Shown: piece by piece, positions 47,785 to 56,101 of the stretch
Layout: each line of letters starts with the position of its first letter
Numbering within the stretch: the stretch's first letter is position 1
Origin: Pseudoxanthomonas sp. GM95
GTDB lineage: Bacteria > Pseudomonadota > Gammaproteobacteria > Xanthomonadales > Xanthomonadaceae
Direction: 5' to 3'
Assembly: GCF_900109775.1 (NCBI RefSeq)
Contig: NZ_FOAX01000004.1
Location: 248,001-312,000 of the forward strand
Length of the DNA stretch: 64,000 bases
Translations under genes and position numbers: made by a program
The notes under the pieces: generated by a model
Seen by the model: the letters and a program-made list of their open reading frames with translations, nothing else
Told to the model about the DNA's origin: nothing
Databases searched by the model: none

Positions 47785-49092
47785 ATGGCCCACGCCAACG
47801 CCACATCCGCCGCTGTCACGTTGAACCGCATGAGTCGCTTCCAGTGGCTGGCCATCGCCATCTGCGTGCTGCTCAACATGCTCGACGGCTTCGACGTGAT
47901 GGTCATGGCCTTCGCCGCGCCGCACGTGTCGGCCGACTGGGGCTTGAGTGGCAAGGAACTGGGCCTGATGCTCAGCGCCGGCCTGGTGGGCATGGCGCTG
48001 GGCTCGCTGGTGCTGGCGCCGCTGGCGGACAAGCATGGCCGGCGCGCGATGATCCTGTGGTGCCTGGTGATCCTGACCGTGGGCATGCTGGCCTCGGCGT
48101 TCGCCCAGAACGCCTGGCAGCTGGCCGCGCTGCGCGTGCTCACCGGCATCGGCATCGGCGGCATGCTGGCCGGCGTGGGCGTGATCACCGCCGAATACGC
48201 CAGCCCGAAGTGGCGCAGCACCGCGGTGGCGCTGCAGGCCACCGGTTATCCGATCGGCGCGACCATCGGTGGCCTGATCGCCGCGGCCATGCTGGAACAC
48301 TGGGGCTGGCACTCGGTGTTCGTGTTCGGCGCGGCGGCCTCGCTGCTGTGCATCCCGGTGGTGCTGGTGCTGCTGCCGGAGTCGCTCGACTTCCTGGTCA
48401 GCCGTCGTCCCGCAGGCGCGCTGGAGCGCCTCAACGCCCTGCTGGCGCGCATGCAGCAGCCGGCGCTTGCTGCGCTGCCCGCGCCGCCGGCCACGCCGCC
48501 CAAGGCCGGCTACGCGGCGTTGTTCACGCCGGGCCTGCGCCGCAACTCGGTGCTGATCGCGCTGGGCTTCTTCATGCACATGTTCGCGTTCTACTTCGTG
48601 CTGAGCTGGACGCCCAAGCTGCTGGTCCAGGCCGGCATGTCGGCCGAACAGGGCATCACCGGCGGCGTGCTGCTCAACCTGGGCGGCATCGTCGGCGGCG
48701 CGCTGTTCGGCTGGCTGGCGTCGCGCTTTCTGATCACGCGCCTGACCGCGGGCAGCTTTGTCATCGCCGCGGTCGGCATGGTGGTCTTCGCCGCGCTGGG
48801 CACGCAGTTGAACCTGGCCTTCCCGGTCGCATTCGTGATCGGCGCAGCATTGTTCGGCTCGATGGCCGGCCTGTATGCGGTGGCGCCGATCGTGTTCGAC
48901 GCCTCGGTGCGCACCACCGGCCTGGGTTGGGCGATCGGCATCGGCCGCATCGGCGCGATCCTCTCGCCGATGACCGTCGGCGTGCTGGTCGACGCGGGCT
49001 GGCAGCCGGCCAACCTGTATTACGTGCTGGCCCTGCCGCTGCTGGTGGCGGTGGTGGCGGTGCTGTCGATGCGCCTGCTGGCGCAGCGCTGA
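47785..49092 (+). CDS. pcaK: MFS aromatic acid:H+ symporter, PcaK-like
   Basis: The 435-aa protein has 12 TM segments. The AAHS-family signature is visible: LLNMLDGFDVMVMAFAAPHVSADWGLS in TM1 with the DGFD motif, and the cytoplasmic loop LADKHGRRAMI between TM2 and TM3. TM5 has ALQATGYPIGATIGGLIA. It imports protocatechuate or 4-hydroxybenzoate in related bacteria. Here it would bring in protocatechuate made in the periplasm by the preceding gene products; quinate itself is a possible alternative substrate. It is the last gene of the qui operon, with AAGGAGA before ATG 47785. Confidence 0.85.
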   Translation: MAHANATSAAVTLNRMSRFQWLAIAICVLLNMLDGFDVMVMAFAAPHVSADWGLSGKELGLMLSAGLVGMALGSLVLAPLADKHGRRAMILWCLVILTVGMLASAFAQNAWQLAALRVLTGIGIGGMLAGVGVITAEYASPKWRSTAVALQATGYPIGATIGGLIAAAMLEHWGWHSVFVFGAAASLLCIPVVLVLLPESLDFLVSRRPAGALERLNALLARMQQPALAALPAPPATPPKAGYAALFTPGLRRNSVLIALGFFMHMFAFYFVLSWTPKLLVQAGMSAEQGITGGVLLNLGGIVGGALFGWLASRFLITRLTAGSFVIAAVGMVVFAALGTQLNLAFPVAFVIGAALFGSMAGLYAVAPIVFDASVRTTGLGWAIGIGRIGAILSPMTVGVLVDAGWQPANLYYVLALPLLVAVVAVLSMRLLAQR

Positions 49093-49121
49093 GGCGCGGC
49101 ATTTGAAGGCAATGCGAGCGG

Positions 49122-49139
49122 ATTAGACCTTGGTCTAAT
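49122..49139. promoter_or_regulatory. 18-bp palindrome ATTAGACC-TT-GGTCTAAT upstream of the pca operon
   Basis: Perfect 8-bp arms around TT, 30 bp after pcaK. It has the T-N11-A form of LysR-type regulator sites. It does not resemble the PcaR boxes next to it, so a second regulator may act on this promoter. Confidence 0.5.
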
Positions 49140-49141
49140 TT

Positions 49142-49156
49142 GTGCGAATAACGCAC
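49142..49156. promoter_or_regulatory. PcaR-box-like site upstream of pcaI
   Basis: GTGCGAATAACGCAC is a near-palindrome (TGTGCG/CGCACA arms). It matches 11 of 15 positions of the P. putida PcaR box as I recall it. It lies 185 bp upstream of pcaI. Confidence 0.6.
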
Positions 49157-49161
49157 ATAAC

Positions 49162-49174
49162 TCCGATATTCGGA
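49162..49174. promoter_or_regulatory. Second, weaker operator-like palindrome upstream of pcaI
   Basis: TCCGATATTCGGA has perfect TCCGA/TCGGA arms and shares the CGATATTCG core with the operator pair upstream of the qui operon. A TTGACG sequence follows at 49175. Confidence 0.5.
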
Positions 49175-49259
49175 TTGACGCTGTTTTGCTCCAGGTTCAC
49201 CGTTGCCTCTCGCGCGCGCGTGGTGCGCGCTGGTTGGCCAAGCCGAGGATGTGCTTTCG

Positions 49260-49346
49260 ATGTCCCTGATCCGTTCCCCGCGCGTTGCCGCGCATCGCCC
49301 GCTCACCTTGCCGCGTCGTGATCGCGGCCAGGGCGTGGCGCCATGA
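49260..49346 (+). CDS. 28-codon upstream ORF overlapping the pcaI start
   Basis: An ATG at 49260, with GAGGA about 12 bp upstream, opens a 28-codon frame (MSLIRSPRVAAHRPL...) whose TGA at 49344-49346 overlaps the pcaI ATG (ATGA). The peptide is Arg-rich and resembles no family. It may be a leader that couples ribosomes to pcaI, which has no clear ribosome site of its own. It could also be chance. Confidence 0.35.
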   Translation: MSLIRSPRVAAHRPLTLPRRDRGQGVAP

Positions 49347-50023
49347 TCGACAAGACCCTTGCCTCCTGCGCCGCGGCCGTGGCTGATATCCGCGACGGCG
49401 CGACGGTGATGATCGGTGGCTTCGGCACCGCGGGCATGCCGGATCAGCTGATCGATGCGCTGATCGAACACGGCGCGCGCGAACTCACCATCGTCAACAA
49501 CAACGCCGGCAACGGCGAGACCGGGCTGGCCGCGCTGATCAAGCACAAGCGCGTGCGCAAGATCGTGTGCTCGTTTCCGCGCCAGAGCGACTCGCAGCAT
49601 TTCGATGCGGCCTATCGCGCTGGTGAAGTCGAGCTGGAGCTTGTCCCGCAGGGCAACCTCGCCGCGCGCATCCACGCCGCCGGCAATGGCCTGGGCGCGA
49701 TCTTCACCCCGACCGGCTACGGCACCGAACTGGCCGCCGGCAAGGAGACTCGCGAGATCGACGGCAAGCACTACGTCCTCGAATATCCGATCCACGCCGA
49801 TGTGGCGCTGATCAAGGCGCATCGCGGCGACCGCTGGGGCAACCTGGTGTATCGCAAGACCGCGCGCAACTTCGGCCCGCTGATGGCGATGGCCGCCAAG
49901 TGCACGATCGCGCAGGTGCATGAAATCGTCGAGCTCGGCGCGCTCGATCCGGAAACCGTCGTCACGCCCGGCATCTTCGTCCAGCGCGTGATTGCGGTCG
50001 GCCACAAGGAGGCACTCGCATGA
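49343..50023 (+). CDS. pcaI: 3-oxoadipate CoA-transferase subunit A
   Basis: With PcaJ this protein moves CoA from succinyl-CoA to 3-oxoadipate. The 226-aa alpha subunit has the CoA-transferase family I start, VMIGGFGTAGMPDQLIDALIEHGARELTIVNNNAGNGETGLAALI, and GTELAAGKETREIDGK near residue 135. It heads the pca operon and is coupled to pcaJ by an ATGA overlap. Relatives include the alpha subunits of succinyl-CoA:acetoacetate transferase (ScoA/AtoD), but the pca context decides the call. Confidence 0.92.
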   Translation: MIDKTLASCAAAVADIRDGATVMIGGFGTAGMPDQLIDALIEHGARELTIVNNNAGNGETGLAALIKHKRVRKIVCSFPRQSDSQHFDAAYRAGEVELELVPQGNLAARIHAAGNGLGAIFTPTGYGTELAAGKETREIDGKHYVLEYPIHADVALIKAHRGDRWGNLVYRKTARNFGPLMAMAAKCTIAQVHEIVELGALDPETVVTPGIFVQRVIAVGHKEALA

Positions 50024-50664
50024 GCGGCTACCAGCGACTGACCCGCGAGCAGATGGCCGAGCGCGTGGCGCGCGACATCCCCGAAGGCGCGTACGTGAAC
50101 CTGGGCATCGGCCTGCCCACGCAGGTGGCCAACTACTTGCCGGCGGACAAGGAAATCTTCCTGCAGAGCGAGAACGGCCTGCTCGGCATGGGGCCGGCGC
50201 CGGCGAAGGGCGAAGAAGATCCTGACCTCATCAACGCCGGCAAGCAGCCGGTGACGCTGCTCACCGGCGGCTGCTATTTCCACCACGCCGACTCCTTCGC
50301 GATGATGCGCGGTGGCCATCTGGATATCTGCGTGCTGGGCGCGTTCCAGGTCTCGCAGCATGGCGACCTGGCCAACTGGAGCACCGGCGCGCCCGACGCG
50401 ATTCCCGCCGTGGGCGGCGCGATGGACCTGGCGATCGGCGCCAAGCAGACCTACGTGATGATGGACCTGCTGACCAAGACCGGCGAGAGCAAGCTTGTGG
50501 CCGACTGCACGTATCCGCTGACCGGCTTGCGCTGCGTCAGCCGCGTGTACAGCGACTTGGGCGTGTTCGATCTCGGCACCGAGGGCGCGCGCGTGGTCGA
50601 GCTGGTCGAGGGTCTTTCGATCGACGAACTGCAGCGCCTGACCGGCCTGACGCTGGCGCACTGA
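50020..50664 (+). CDS. pcaJ: 3-oxoadipate CoA-transferase subunit B
   Basis: This is the 214-aa beta subunit. The catalytic Glu is in [14 protein letters not shown], and the preceding [16 protein letters not shown] is the family glycine motif. It ends 13 bp before pcaF. The start overlaps pcaI by 4 bp. Confidence 0.93.
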   Translation: MSGYQRLTREQMAERVARDIPEGAYVNLGIGLPTQVANYLPADKEIFLQSENGLLGMGPAPAKGEEDPDLINAGKQPVTLLTGGCYFHHADSFAMMRGGHLDICVLGAFQVSQHGDLANWSTGAPDAIPAVGGAMDLAIGAKQTYVMMDLLTKTGESKLVADCTYPLTGLRCVSRVYSDLGVFDLGTEGARVVELVEGLSIDELQRLTGLTLAH

Positions 50665-50677
50665 ACGGAGTGAAGCA

Positions 50678-51886
50678 ATGAGCGACGTTTTCATCATCGA
50701 TGGCATCCGCACGCCGGTGGGCCGCTATGGCGGCGCGCTGAGCGGCGTGCGCGCAGACGACCTGGGCGCAGTGCCGCTCAAGGCGCTGCTAGCACGCAAC
50801 CCCGACCTCGATCCGGCTCTGATCGAGGACGTGTACCTGGGCTGCGCCAACCAGGCCGGCGAAGACAACCGCAACGTCGCGCGCATGAGCCTGCTGCTGG
50901 CCGGCTTGCCGTACACGGTGCCGGGCAGCACGCTCAATCGTCTGTGTGGCTCGGGCCTGGATGCGATCGGCACGGTGGCACGCGGCATTCGTGCGGGTGA
51001 GCTGGGCCTGGCCATCGCCGGCGGCGTCGAATCGATGTCGCGCGCGCCGTGGGTGATGGGCAAGGCCGAGAGCGCCTTCGCCCGCAACCAGCAGATCGAA
51101 GACACCACGATGGGCTGGCGCTTCATCAACCCGAAGATGAAGGCCGACTACGGCGTGGACCTGATGGGCGAAACTGCCGAAAACGTGGCCGCCCGCTACG
51201 GCATCTCGCGCGAGGACCAGGACGCCTTCGCCCTGCGCAGCCAGCAGCGCGCCGCCGCCGCGCAGGCCGCCGGTTTCTTCGACGACGAGATCACCGCCGT
51301 CACCACGCCGGGCAAGAAGCGCGGCGAGACGATCGAGGTGACGCGCGATGAACATCCACGCGCCGATACCACGCTCGAGGGCCTCGCCAAGCTCAAGCCG
51401 ATCTTCCGCCAGCCCGGCACCGTCACCGCCGGCAATGCCTCGGGCATCAACGACGGCGCCGCCGCGCTGCTCCTTGCATCGGGCGAACAGGTGCAGGCCC
51501 TCGGCCTGAAGCCACGCGCCCGCGTGCTCGGCTTTGCCAGCGCCGGCGTGGAGCCGGCCTACATGGGCATTGGTCCGATCCCGGCCACGCGCAAGCTGAT
51601 GGCGCGCCTGGGCCTTGCGATCACCGACTTCGACGCGATCGAACTCAACGAAGCCTTCGCCGCGCAGGGCCTGGCCTGCATGCGCGAACTGGGCATCGCC
51701 GACGATGCCGCGCACGTGAATGCCAACGGCGGCGCCATCGCCATCGGCCATCCGCTGGGCATGAGCGGCGCGCGCATCACCTTGACGCTGTTGCGGCAAC
51801 TGGAAGCGACCGGTGGCCGGCGTGGTCTTGCGACCATGTGCATCGGCGTCGGCCAGGGCGTGGCGCTGGCGATCGAGCGCGTCTGA
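50678..51886 (+). CDS. pcaF: 3-oxoadipyl-CoA thiolase
   Basis: This enzyme cleaves 3-oxoadipyl-CoA to succinyl-CoA and acetyl-CoA, the last step of the beta-ketoadipate route. The 402-aa thiolase has the nucleophilic Cys90 in [15 protein letters not shown], the NEAFAAQ loop, the His of [16 protein letters not shown], and the second Cys in [13 protein letters not shown]. The N-terminal [20 protein letters not shown] is typical of PcaF/PaaJ. An 83-bp gap with a hairpin follows before pcaH. Confidence 0.95.
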   Translation: MSDVFIIDGIRTPVGRYGGALSGVRADDLGAVPLKALLARNPDLDPALIEDVYLGCANQAGEDNRNVARMSLLLAGLPYTVPGSTLNRLCGSGLDAIGTVARGIRAGELGLAIAGGVESMSRAPWVMGKAESAFARNQQIEDTTMGWRFINPKMKADYGVDLMGETAENVAARYGISREDQDAFALRSQQRAAAAQAAGFFDDEITAVTTPGKKRGETIEVTRDEHPRADTTLEGLAKLKPIFRQPGTVTAGNASGINDGAAALLLASGEQVQALGLKPRARVLGFASAGVEPAYMGIGPIPATRKLMARLGLAITDFDAIELNEAFAAQGLACMRELGIADDAAHVNANGGAIAIGHPLGMSGARITLTLLRQLEATGGRRGLATMCIGVGQGVALAIERV

Positions 51887-51931
51887 TCGCCACCTCACGC
51901 TCGCCGTCCCACAGTTAACTTCAGCAAGCCC

Positions 51932-51950
51932 GCGGCGCTTAAAGCGCCGC
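51932..51950. repeat. Perfect 9-bp hairpin between pcaF and pcaH
   Basis: GCGGCGCTT, one base, AAGCGCCGC, 20 bp upstream of the pcaH start. There is no T run, so it is not a classical terminator. It could stabilise mRNA ends or attenuate the downstream half of the operon. Confidence 0.5.
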
Positions 51951-51969
51951 TTCGCCAACGGAGCCCGCC

Positions 51970-52680
51970 ATGCGCGAATCCAAGCCGCTTTCCGGTTACC
52001 GCAAGCCCTACCCCGGCTCGCAGCCGCCGTACATCCATCCCTCGTACGCCTCCACCGTGCTGCGTGGCGTCGGCAGCGAGCCGATCGCGATCCCGGTGAC
52101 GCTGTCGGAAGTCACCGGCCCCACGCTGGACCGCCTGACCCTGGGCGAACACGCCGCCGACATGACCGCCGGCTTTCCCGGCCAGCCGCTGGGCGAGCGC
52201 ATCATCGTCTCCGGTCGCGTGCTGGACGAGAACGGCAAGCCGGTGCGCAACACCGTGGTCGAGGTCTGGCAGTGCAACGCCGCCGGCCGTTACCTGCACA
52301 AGGGCGACCAGCACGATGCGCCGCTGGACCCCAACTTCAAAGGCACCGGCCAGGTGCTGACCGACGAACACGGCCGCTACCGCTTCAAGACGGTCAAGCC
52401 CGGCGCGTATCCGTGGCGCAACCACTACAACGCGTGGCGTCCGGCGCACATCCACTTCTCGCTGCACGGCGGCGGCATCGGCCAACGCCTGGTGACGCAG
52501 ATGTATTTCCCCAACGACCCGCTGCTGGCGTTCGACCCGATCTACAACTGCGTGCCCGACCCGAAGGCCGCCGAGCGCATGGTGTCTTCGTTCGACTGGG
52601 AAACCACCGAGAACGAGTACGCACTGGGCTACCGTTTCGACATCGTATTGCGCGGTCGCAAGCAGACCGTGTGGGAGTAA
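51970..52680 (+). CDS. pcaH: Protocatechuate 3,4-dioxygenase beta subunit
   Basis: The iron-carrying subunit of the intradiol dioxygenase that opens protocatechuate to 3-carboxy-cis,cis-muconate. It is 236 aa. The four non-heme Fe(III) ligands fall at Tyr108 (AAGRYLHKG), Tyr147 (PGAYPWRN), His160 and His162 (PAHIHFSL), the same positions as in the P. putida beta subunit. The N-terminal PLSGYRKPYPGSQPPYIHPSY is typical of PcaH. The stop is 4 bp before pcaG. Confidence 0.97.
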   Translation: MRESKPLSGYRKPYPGSQPPYIHPSYASTVLRGVGSEPIAIPVTLSEVTGPTLDRLTLGEHAADMTAGFPGQPLGERIIVSGRVLDENGKPVRNTVVEVWQCNAAGRYLHKGDQHDAPLDPNFKGTGQVLTDEHGRYRFKTVKPGAYPWRNHYNAWRPAHIHFSLHGGGIGQRLVTQMYFPNDPLLAFDPIYNCVPDPKAAERMVSSFDWETTENEYALGYRFDIVLRGRKQTVWE

Positions 52681-52684
52681 GCAG

Positions 52685-53248
52685 ATGAGTTTCCAGGCAA
52701 CCCCGTGGCAGACCGTGGGCCCGTACTACCGCCTCGGCCTTGAGCCGCTGTACCACACCGATATCGCCCCGGCCGACGCCAAGGGTGAGCGCATCACCAT
52801 CACCGGCACCGTGTATGACGGCATCGGCAACCCGGTCAGCGATGCCGTGCTGGAGCTGTGGCAGGCCGACGCCGATGGCATCTACGACCACGCGGAAGAC
52901 CCGCGCCACGACGCACACGACCCGACCTTCCACGGCTGGGGCCGCGTGCCCACCGACGATGCGGGCCGCTTCTCCTTCACCACAATCAAGCCGGGCCGCG
53001 TGCCGGGCCTGAAGGACTTGCCGCAGGCGCCGCATCTGGTCGCGTTGGTGTTCATGCGCGGCCTGCTCAAGGCTGCGCCGACGCGCATCTACTTCTCCGA
53101 TGAAGCCAGCAACGGCGAAGACGGCATCCTGGCGCTGGTCCCGGCCGAGCGCCGCGGCACGCTGGTCGCGCAGCAGACCGCGCCCGGCCAGTACGCCTGG
53201 AACGTGAAGATGCAGGGCGAAGGCGAAACGGTGTTCTTCAGATATTGA
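52685..53248 (+). CDS. pcaG: Protocatechuate 3,4-dioxygenase alpha subunit
   Basis: The 187-aa partner of PcaH begins with FQATPWQTVGPYYRLGL, the PcaG hallmark. The intradiol fold is kept (GTVYDGIGNPVSDAVLELWQADADG, FTTIKPGRVPG, PHLVALVFMRGLL). It lacks the full set of iron ligands, as expected for the alpha subunit. A 681-bp gap containing the repeat elements separates it from pcaB. Confidence 0.96.
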   Translation: MSFQATPWQTVGPYYRLGLEPLYHTDIAPADAKGERITITGTVYDGIGNPVSDAVLELWQADADGIYDHAEDPRHDAHDPTFHGWGRVPTDDAGRFSFTTIKPGRVPGLKDLPQAPHLVALVFMRGLLKAAPTRIYFSDEASNGEDGILALVPAERRGTLVAQQTAPGQYAWNVKMQGEGETVFFRY

Positions 53249-53255
53249 ATCAAGG

Positions 53256-53281
53256 GGCCGCCGAAAGGCGGTCTTGTTTTT
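53256..53281 (+). terminator. Possible terminator or attenuator after pcaG
   Basis: A GGCCGCC / GGCGGTC hairpin with a GAAA loop is followed by TTGTTTTT, 8 bp after the pcaG stop. It might reduce transcription into pcaBDC. Confidence 0.55.
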
Positions 53282-53313
53282 GCGGTTGCGGTTGCGGTTG
53301 CGGTTGCGGTTGC
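53282..53313 (+). repeat. GCGGTT hexanucleotide tract (5 units)
   Basis: Five perfect GCGGTT units and a partial sixth, at the left end of repeat copy A. The same tract starts repeat copy C at 57551. At the right end of copy B a degenerate CAACAG-type tract (53831-53852) is its inverted counterpart. Confidence 0.9.
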
Positions 53314-53565
53314 TCGGATTTTGATCTTGATTTTCAGCGCCTTAAAGCAAGCCGAGCACCGGAGCTGAAAGCGGCCGAAGAGGCGCCCTTGTTTGAGCGA
53401 AGCGAGTTTGGGCGCCGTGCCGTTTTCAGCGAGGAGCACAGGGAACCGGCAAGGCCGGCTTGCGTCGGCGCTGGCGGTTTTGGCTACTTTTGCCAAGACA
53501 AAAGTGGCTCGCGTCGCGAAGCGACGTGAAAGCTCTGCTTTCGCTCCTGCTTCGAAGAAGACAGA
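53314..53565 (+). repeat. Structured repeat, copy A (forward)
   Basis: A non-coding unit with five successive hairpins. H1 is 53364-53375/53419-53430 (12 bp, one G-T). H2, nested in H1, is 53382-53388/53410-53416 with inner loop TTGAGCGAAGCGAG. H3 is 53446-53450/53454-53458. H4 is 53483-53492/53499-53508, arms GCTACTTTTG/CAAAAGTGGC with loop CCAAGA. H5 is 53512-53517/53521-53526 with loop GAA. The single-stranded motifs GAGCCGAGCACC (one mismatch here), CCGAAGAGGCG and GAGGAGCACAGGG recur in copies B and C. ORFs across the element change frame between copies, and I treat them as spurious. Confidence 0.75.
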
Positions 53566-53566
53566 A

Positions 53567-53852
53567 GGCAAGATCAAGTGCAGAGCTTTCGCGCCGCTTC
53601 GCGGCACGCCTTCCTTTTGTCGCGGCAAAAGGAAGCAAAACCGCCTTCGCCGGACACTCGCCGCCGCGTTGCGGCGGTTCCCTGTGCTCCTCAGCCGAAA
53701 TGGCACGGCGCGGGAACTCGCTACGCTCAAACACCCGCGCCTCTTCGGCCATTTCAGCTTGCGGTGCTCGGCTCGCTTTACGGCTCGACAAGATCAAAAG
53801 CAGAAACAGAGCAAAAGAAGAGCTAAGCGACAGCAACAGCAACAGCAACAAC
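53567..53852 (-). repeat. Structured repeat, copy B (inverted relative to A)
   Basis: The same five-hairpin unit on the minus strand, tail-to-tail with copy A. H1 is 53748-53759/53693-53704. H2 is 53734-53741/53707-53714 (8 bp, GGCGCGGG/CCCGCGCC). H3 is 53661-53667/53671-53677 (CCGCCGC/GCGGCGG). H4 is 53610-53619/53626-53635 (perfect 10 bp). H5 is 53593-53597/53601-53605. Stem sequences differ from copy A but remain paired. A/B together make an inverted repeat of about 570 bp between pcaG and pcaB. The 77 bp from 53853 to pcaB hold no other gene. Confidence 0.75.
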
Positions 53853-53929
53853 GGAATGCTGACACCACCCTTGCACCAACCGGCGCAGCATAATCCCCAC
53901 CTCCAACGTCGCCTTCGAGATCCGGATCG

Positions 53930-55267
53930 ATGACCTCCTCCCTGCTTGCCCCGCTGTTCGGCGATCCCGACGTGGATGTCCTGTTCGACGACACCGCGCG
54001 CCTGCAAGGGATGCTGGATTTCGAAGCCGCGCTGGCACGTGCCGAAGCTGCCACCGGGGTGATTCCAGATACAGCGATCGCGACCATCATTGCCGCCTGC
54101 GACGCCACGCAGTTCGACATCGCTGCGCTGGGTGCAGCCACTGCACTGTCCGGCAATCCGGCGATCCCGCTGGTCAAGGCGCTGACCGCCAAGGTCAAGG
54201 CGCACGACGAAGACGCCTCGCGCTGGGTGCACTGGGGCGCGACCAGCCAGGACGTGATCGACACCGGCACCGTGCTGCAACTGCGCAACGCACTGGATGC
54301 GATCGAACCGAAGCTGGCGCATGTGTGCACGACACTACGCGCACTCGCCGATGCAGAGCGCGACACCGGGCTACCGGGCCGCACGCTGCTGCAGCAGGCC
54401 GTGCCCGTCACCTTCGGGCTGAAGGCGGCCGGCTGGCTGGATGCCTTGCAGCGCGCGCAGCGTCGCCTGCATGCGCTGCGCGAAGATGCACTCGTGCTGC
54501 AGTTCGGCGGTGCCGCCGGCACGCTGGCGTCGCTGCAGGATCGCGGGCTCGATGTTGCGCAGGCACTCGCCGACGAGCTCAAGCTGCCGCTGCCTGCCGT
54601 GCCGTGGCACACCTCACGCGACCGCATCGTCGAAGTCGGCACCGCATTCGCGCTGCTCGCCGGCTCGCTCGGCAAGATCGCCAGCGACATCGTGCTGCTG
54701 ATGCAGTCGGAAGTGGCCGAAGCGTTCGAGCCGTCCGGCGCCGGCAAGGGCGGCTCCTCGGCGATGCCGCACAAGCGCAATCCGGTCGGCTGCGTCGGCA
54801 CGATCGCGGCGGCCACACGCGTGCCTGGGTTGGTGTCCACGCTGTTCGCGGCGATGAACCAGCCGCACGAACGCGCGCCCGGCCAGTGGCATGCCGAATG
54901 GGAAACGCTGCCCGAGATCATCCGCCTCACCGGCGGCAGCCTGGCGCAGATGACCATCGTGCTCGATGGCCTGCAGCTCGACCGTGCGCGCATGGCCGCG
55001 CACCTGGACAGCTTCGGCGGGCTGCTCTACGCCGAGGCCGTGTCGGTCACGCTCGCCGGCACGCTGGGCAAGGCCGCCGCGCACGCGCTGGTCGAAGCCG
55101 CGGCCACGCGCGCGGTCAACGAAGGCCGCCACCTGCGTGAGGTGTTGAGTGAGGACCCGCAGGTCGGCGCGGTGCTCGGCAGCCAGCAACTCGATGCCTT
55201 GTTCGCCGCGGACAGCTGGCGCGGCATGAGCGATACCTGGATCGACCGCGTACTCGCGGCCGACTGA
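53930..55267 (+). CDS. pcaB: 3-carboxy-cis,cis-muconate cycloisomerase
   Basis: This enzyme lactonises carboxymuconate to 4-carboxymuconolactone. The 445-aa member of the fumarase/aspartase superfamily shows the signature GKGGSSAMPHKRNPVGC at about residues 277-292, the conserved WVHWGATSQDVIDTG, and TLLQQAVPVTFGLKAAGW. The N-terminus LLAPLFGDPDVDVLFDD is typical of PcaB. The start ATG 53930 lies just after the repeat pair, so expression depends on read-through from pcaG or an unseen promoter. Confidence 0.95.
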   Translation: MTSSLLAPLFGDPDVDVLFDDTARLQGMLDFEAALARAEAATGVIPDTAIATIIAACDATQFDIAALGAATALSGNPAIPLVKALTAKVKAHDEDASRWVHWGATSQDVIDTGTVLQLRNALDAIEPKLAHVCTTLRALADAERDTGLPGRTLLQQAVPVTFGLKAAGWLDALQRAQRRLHALREDALVLQFGGAAGTLASLQDRGLDVAQALADELKLPLPAVPWHTSRDRIVEVGTAFALLAGSLGKIASDIVLLMQSEVAEAFEPSGAGKGGSSAMPHKRNPVGCVGTIAAATRVPGLVSTLFAAMNQPHERAPGQWHAEWETLPEIIRLTGGSLAQMTIVLDGLQLDRARMAAHLDSFGGLLYAEAVSVTLAGTLGKAAAHALVEAAATRAVNEGRHLREVLSEDPQVGAVLGSQQLDALFAADSWRGMSDTWIDRVLAAD

Positions 55268-55297
55268 TCTTTCAAGAAAGCAACGGAGCCACGCACC

Positions 55298-56077
55298 ATG
55301 CCTTTCCTCGACCTGCCCACCCATCGCCTGCACTACCGCATCGACGGCGCCGAAGGCGCGCCCTGGCTGACCTTCTGCAATTCGTTGGGCACCGACCTGA
55401 CCATGTGGGATCTGCAGGTAGCCGAACTGGCCAAGGACTTCCGCATCCTGCGTTATGACCGGCGCGGCCACGGCCAGTCCACTGCCGCCGATGGCCTGTA
55501 CACCGTCGACCAGCTCGGTGGCGATGTCGTCGCGCTGTGGGACGCGCTGCAGATCGACCGCACGCATTTCTGCGGCCTGTCGATCGGCGGCCTCACCGGC
55601 CAGTGGCTCGGGCTCAACGCTGCTGAACGCCTGGACAAGCTCATCGTGTGCGCCACCGCCGCCAAGATCGGCACCGCCGAAAGCTGGGCCCAGCGCATCG
55701 CCGGCGTGCAGGAAAGCGGCATGAAGCCGTTGGCCGAAGGCACGGTGACGCGCTGGTTCACCGAGCACTTCACCGACACGCACGAGGAACAGGTCAAGGA
55801 CATCATCGACGTGTTCCTGGCGACCACGCCGGAAGGCTATGCCGGCTGCTGCAGCGCGGTGGCGCAGGCGGATTTCCGCGATGCACTGGCGAAGATCACC
55901 GTGCCGCTGCTGGCCATCGCCGGTGACGATGATCCGGTGTGCCCGCCCGCAGACCTGCAGCACATCGCCGACAGCGTGGCCGATGGCCGCTTCGTACAGG
56001 TAGCCGGCCGCCATATCTGCAACGTGGAATCGCCGGCCGCGCTCACCACGGCGCTGCGCGATTTCCTCACCGCCTGA
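55298..56077 (+). CDS. pcaD: 3-oxoadipate enol-lactonase
   Basis: This alpha/beta hydrolase of 259 aa hydrolyses 3-oxoadipate enol-lactone to 3-oxoadipate. Motifs: TFCNSLGTDLTMWD (oxyanion), RYDRRGHGQS, nucleophile elbow CGLSIGGLTG, acid in AGDDDPVCPP, and His in VAGRHICNVE. PcaD is separate from PcaC here, not fused as PcaL. It lies 30 bp after pcaB with GGAG before the ATG. Confidence 0.95.
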   Translation: MPFLDLPTHRLHYRIDGAEGAPWLTFCNSLGTDLTMWDLQVAELAKDFRILRYDRRGHGQSTAADGLYTVDQLGGDVVALWDALQIDRTHFCGLSIGGLTGQWLGLNAAERLDKLIVCATAAKIGTAESWAQRIAGVQESGMKPLAEGTVTRWFTEHFTDTHEEQVKDIIDVFLATTPEGYAGCCSAVAQADFRDALAKITVPLLAIAGDDDPVCPPADLQHIADSVADGRFVQVAGRHICNVESPAALTTALRDFLTA

Positions 56078-56101
56078 CCTTCACTGACGAGAGATCCCAC
56101 A

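Noticed and set aside
53393-53893. ORFs across the structured repeat (also 53426-54322 on the minus strand)
   Set aside because: The frame and product differ between the repeat copies, while the hairpins are preserved. Similar ORFs look like spurious calls rather than proteins.
53249-53929. Insertion sequence between pcaG and pcaB
   Set aside because: No transposase, no long terminal inverted repeats with target duplication and no coding frame. The inverted pair of structured repeats explains the gap.
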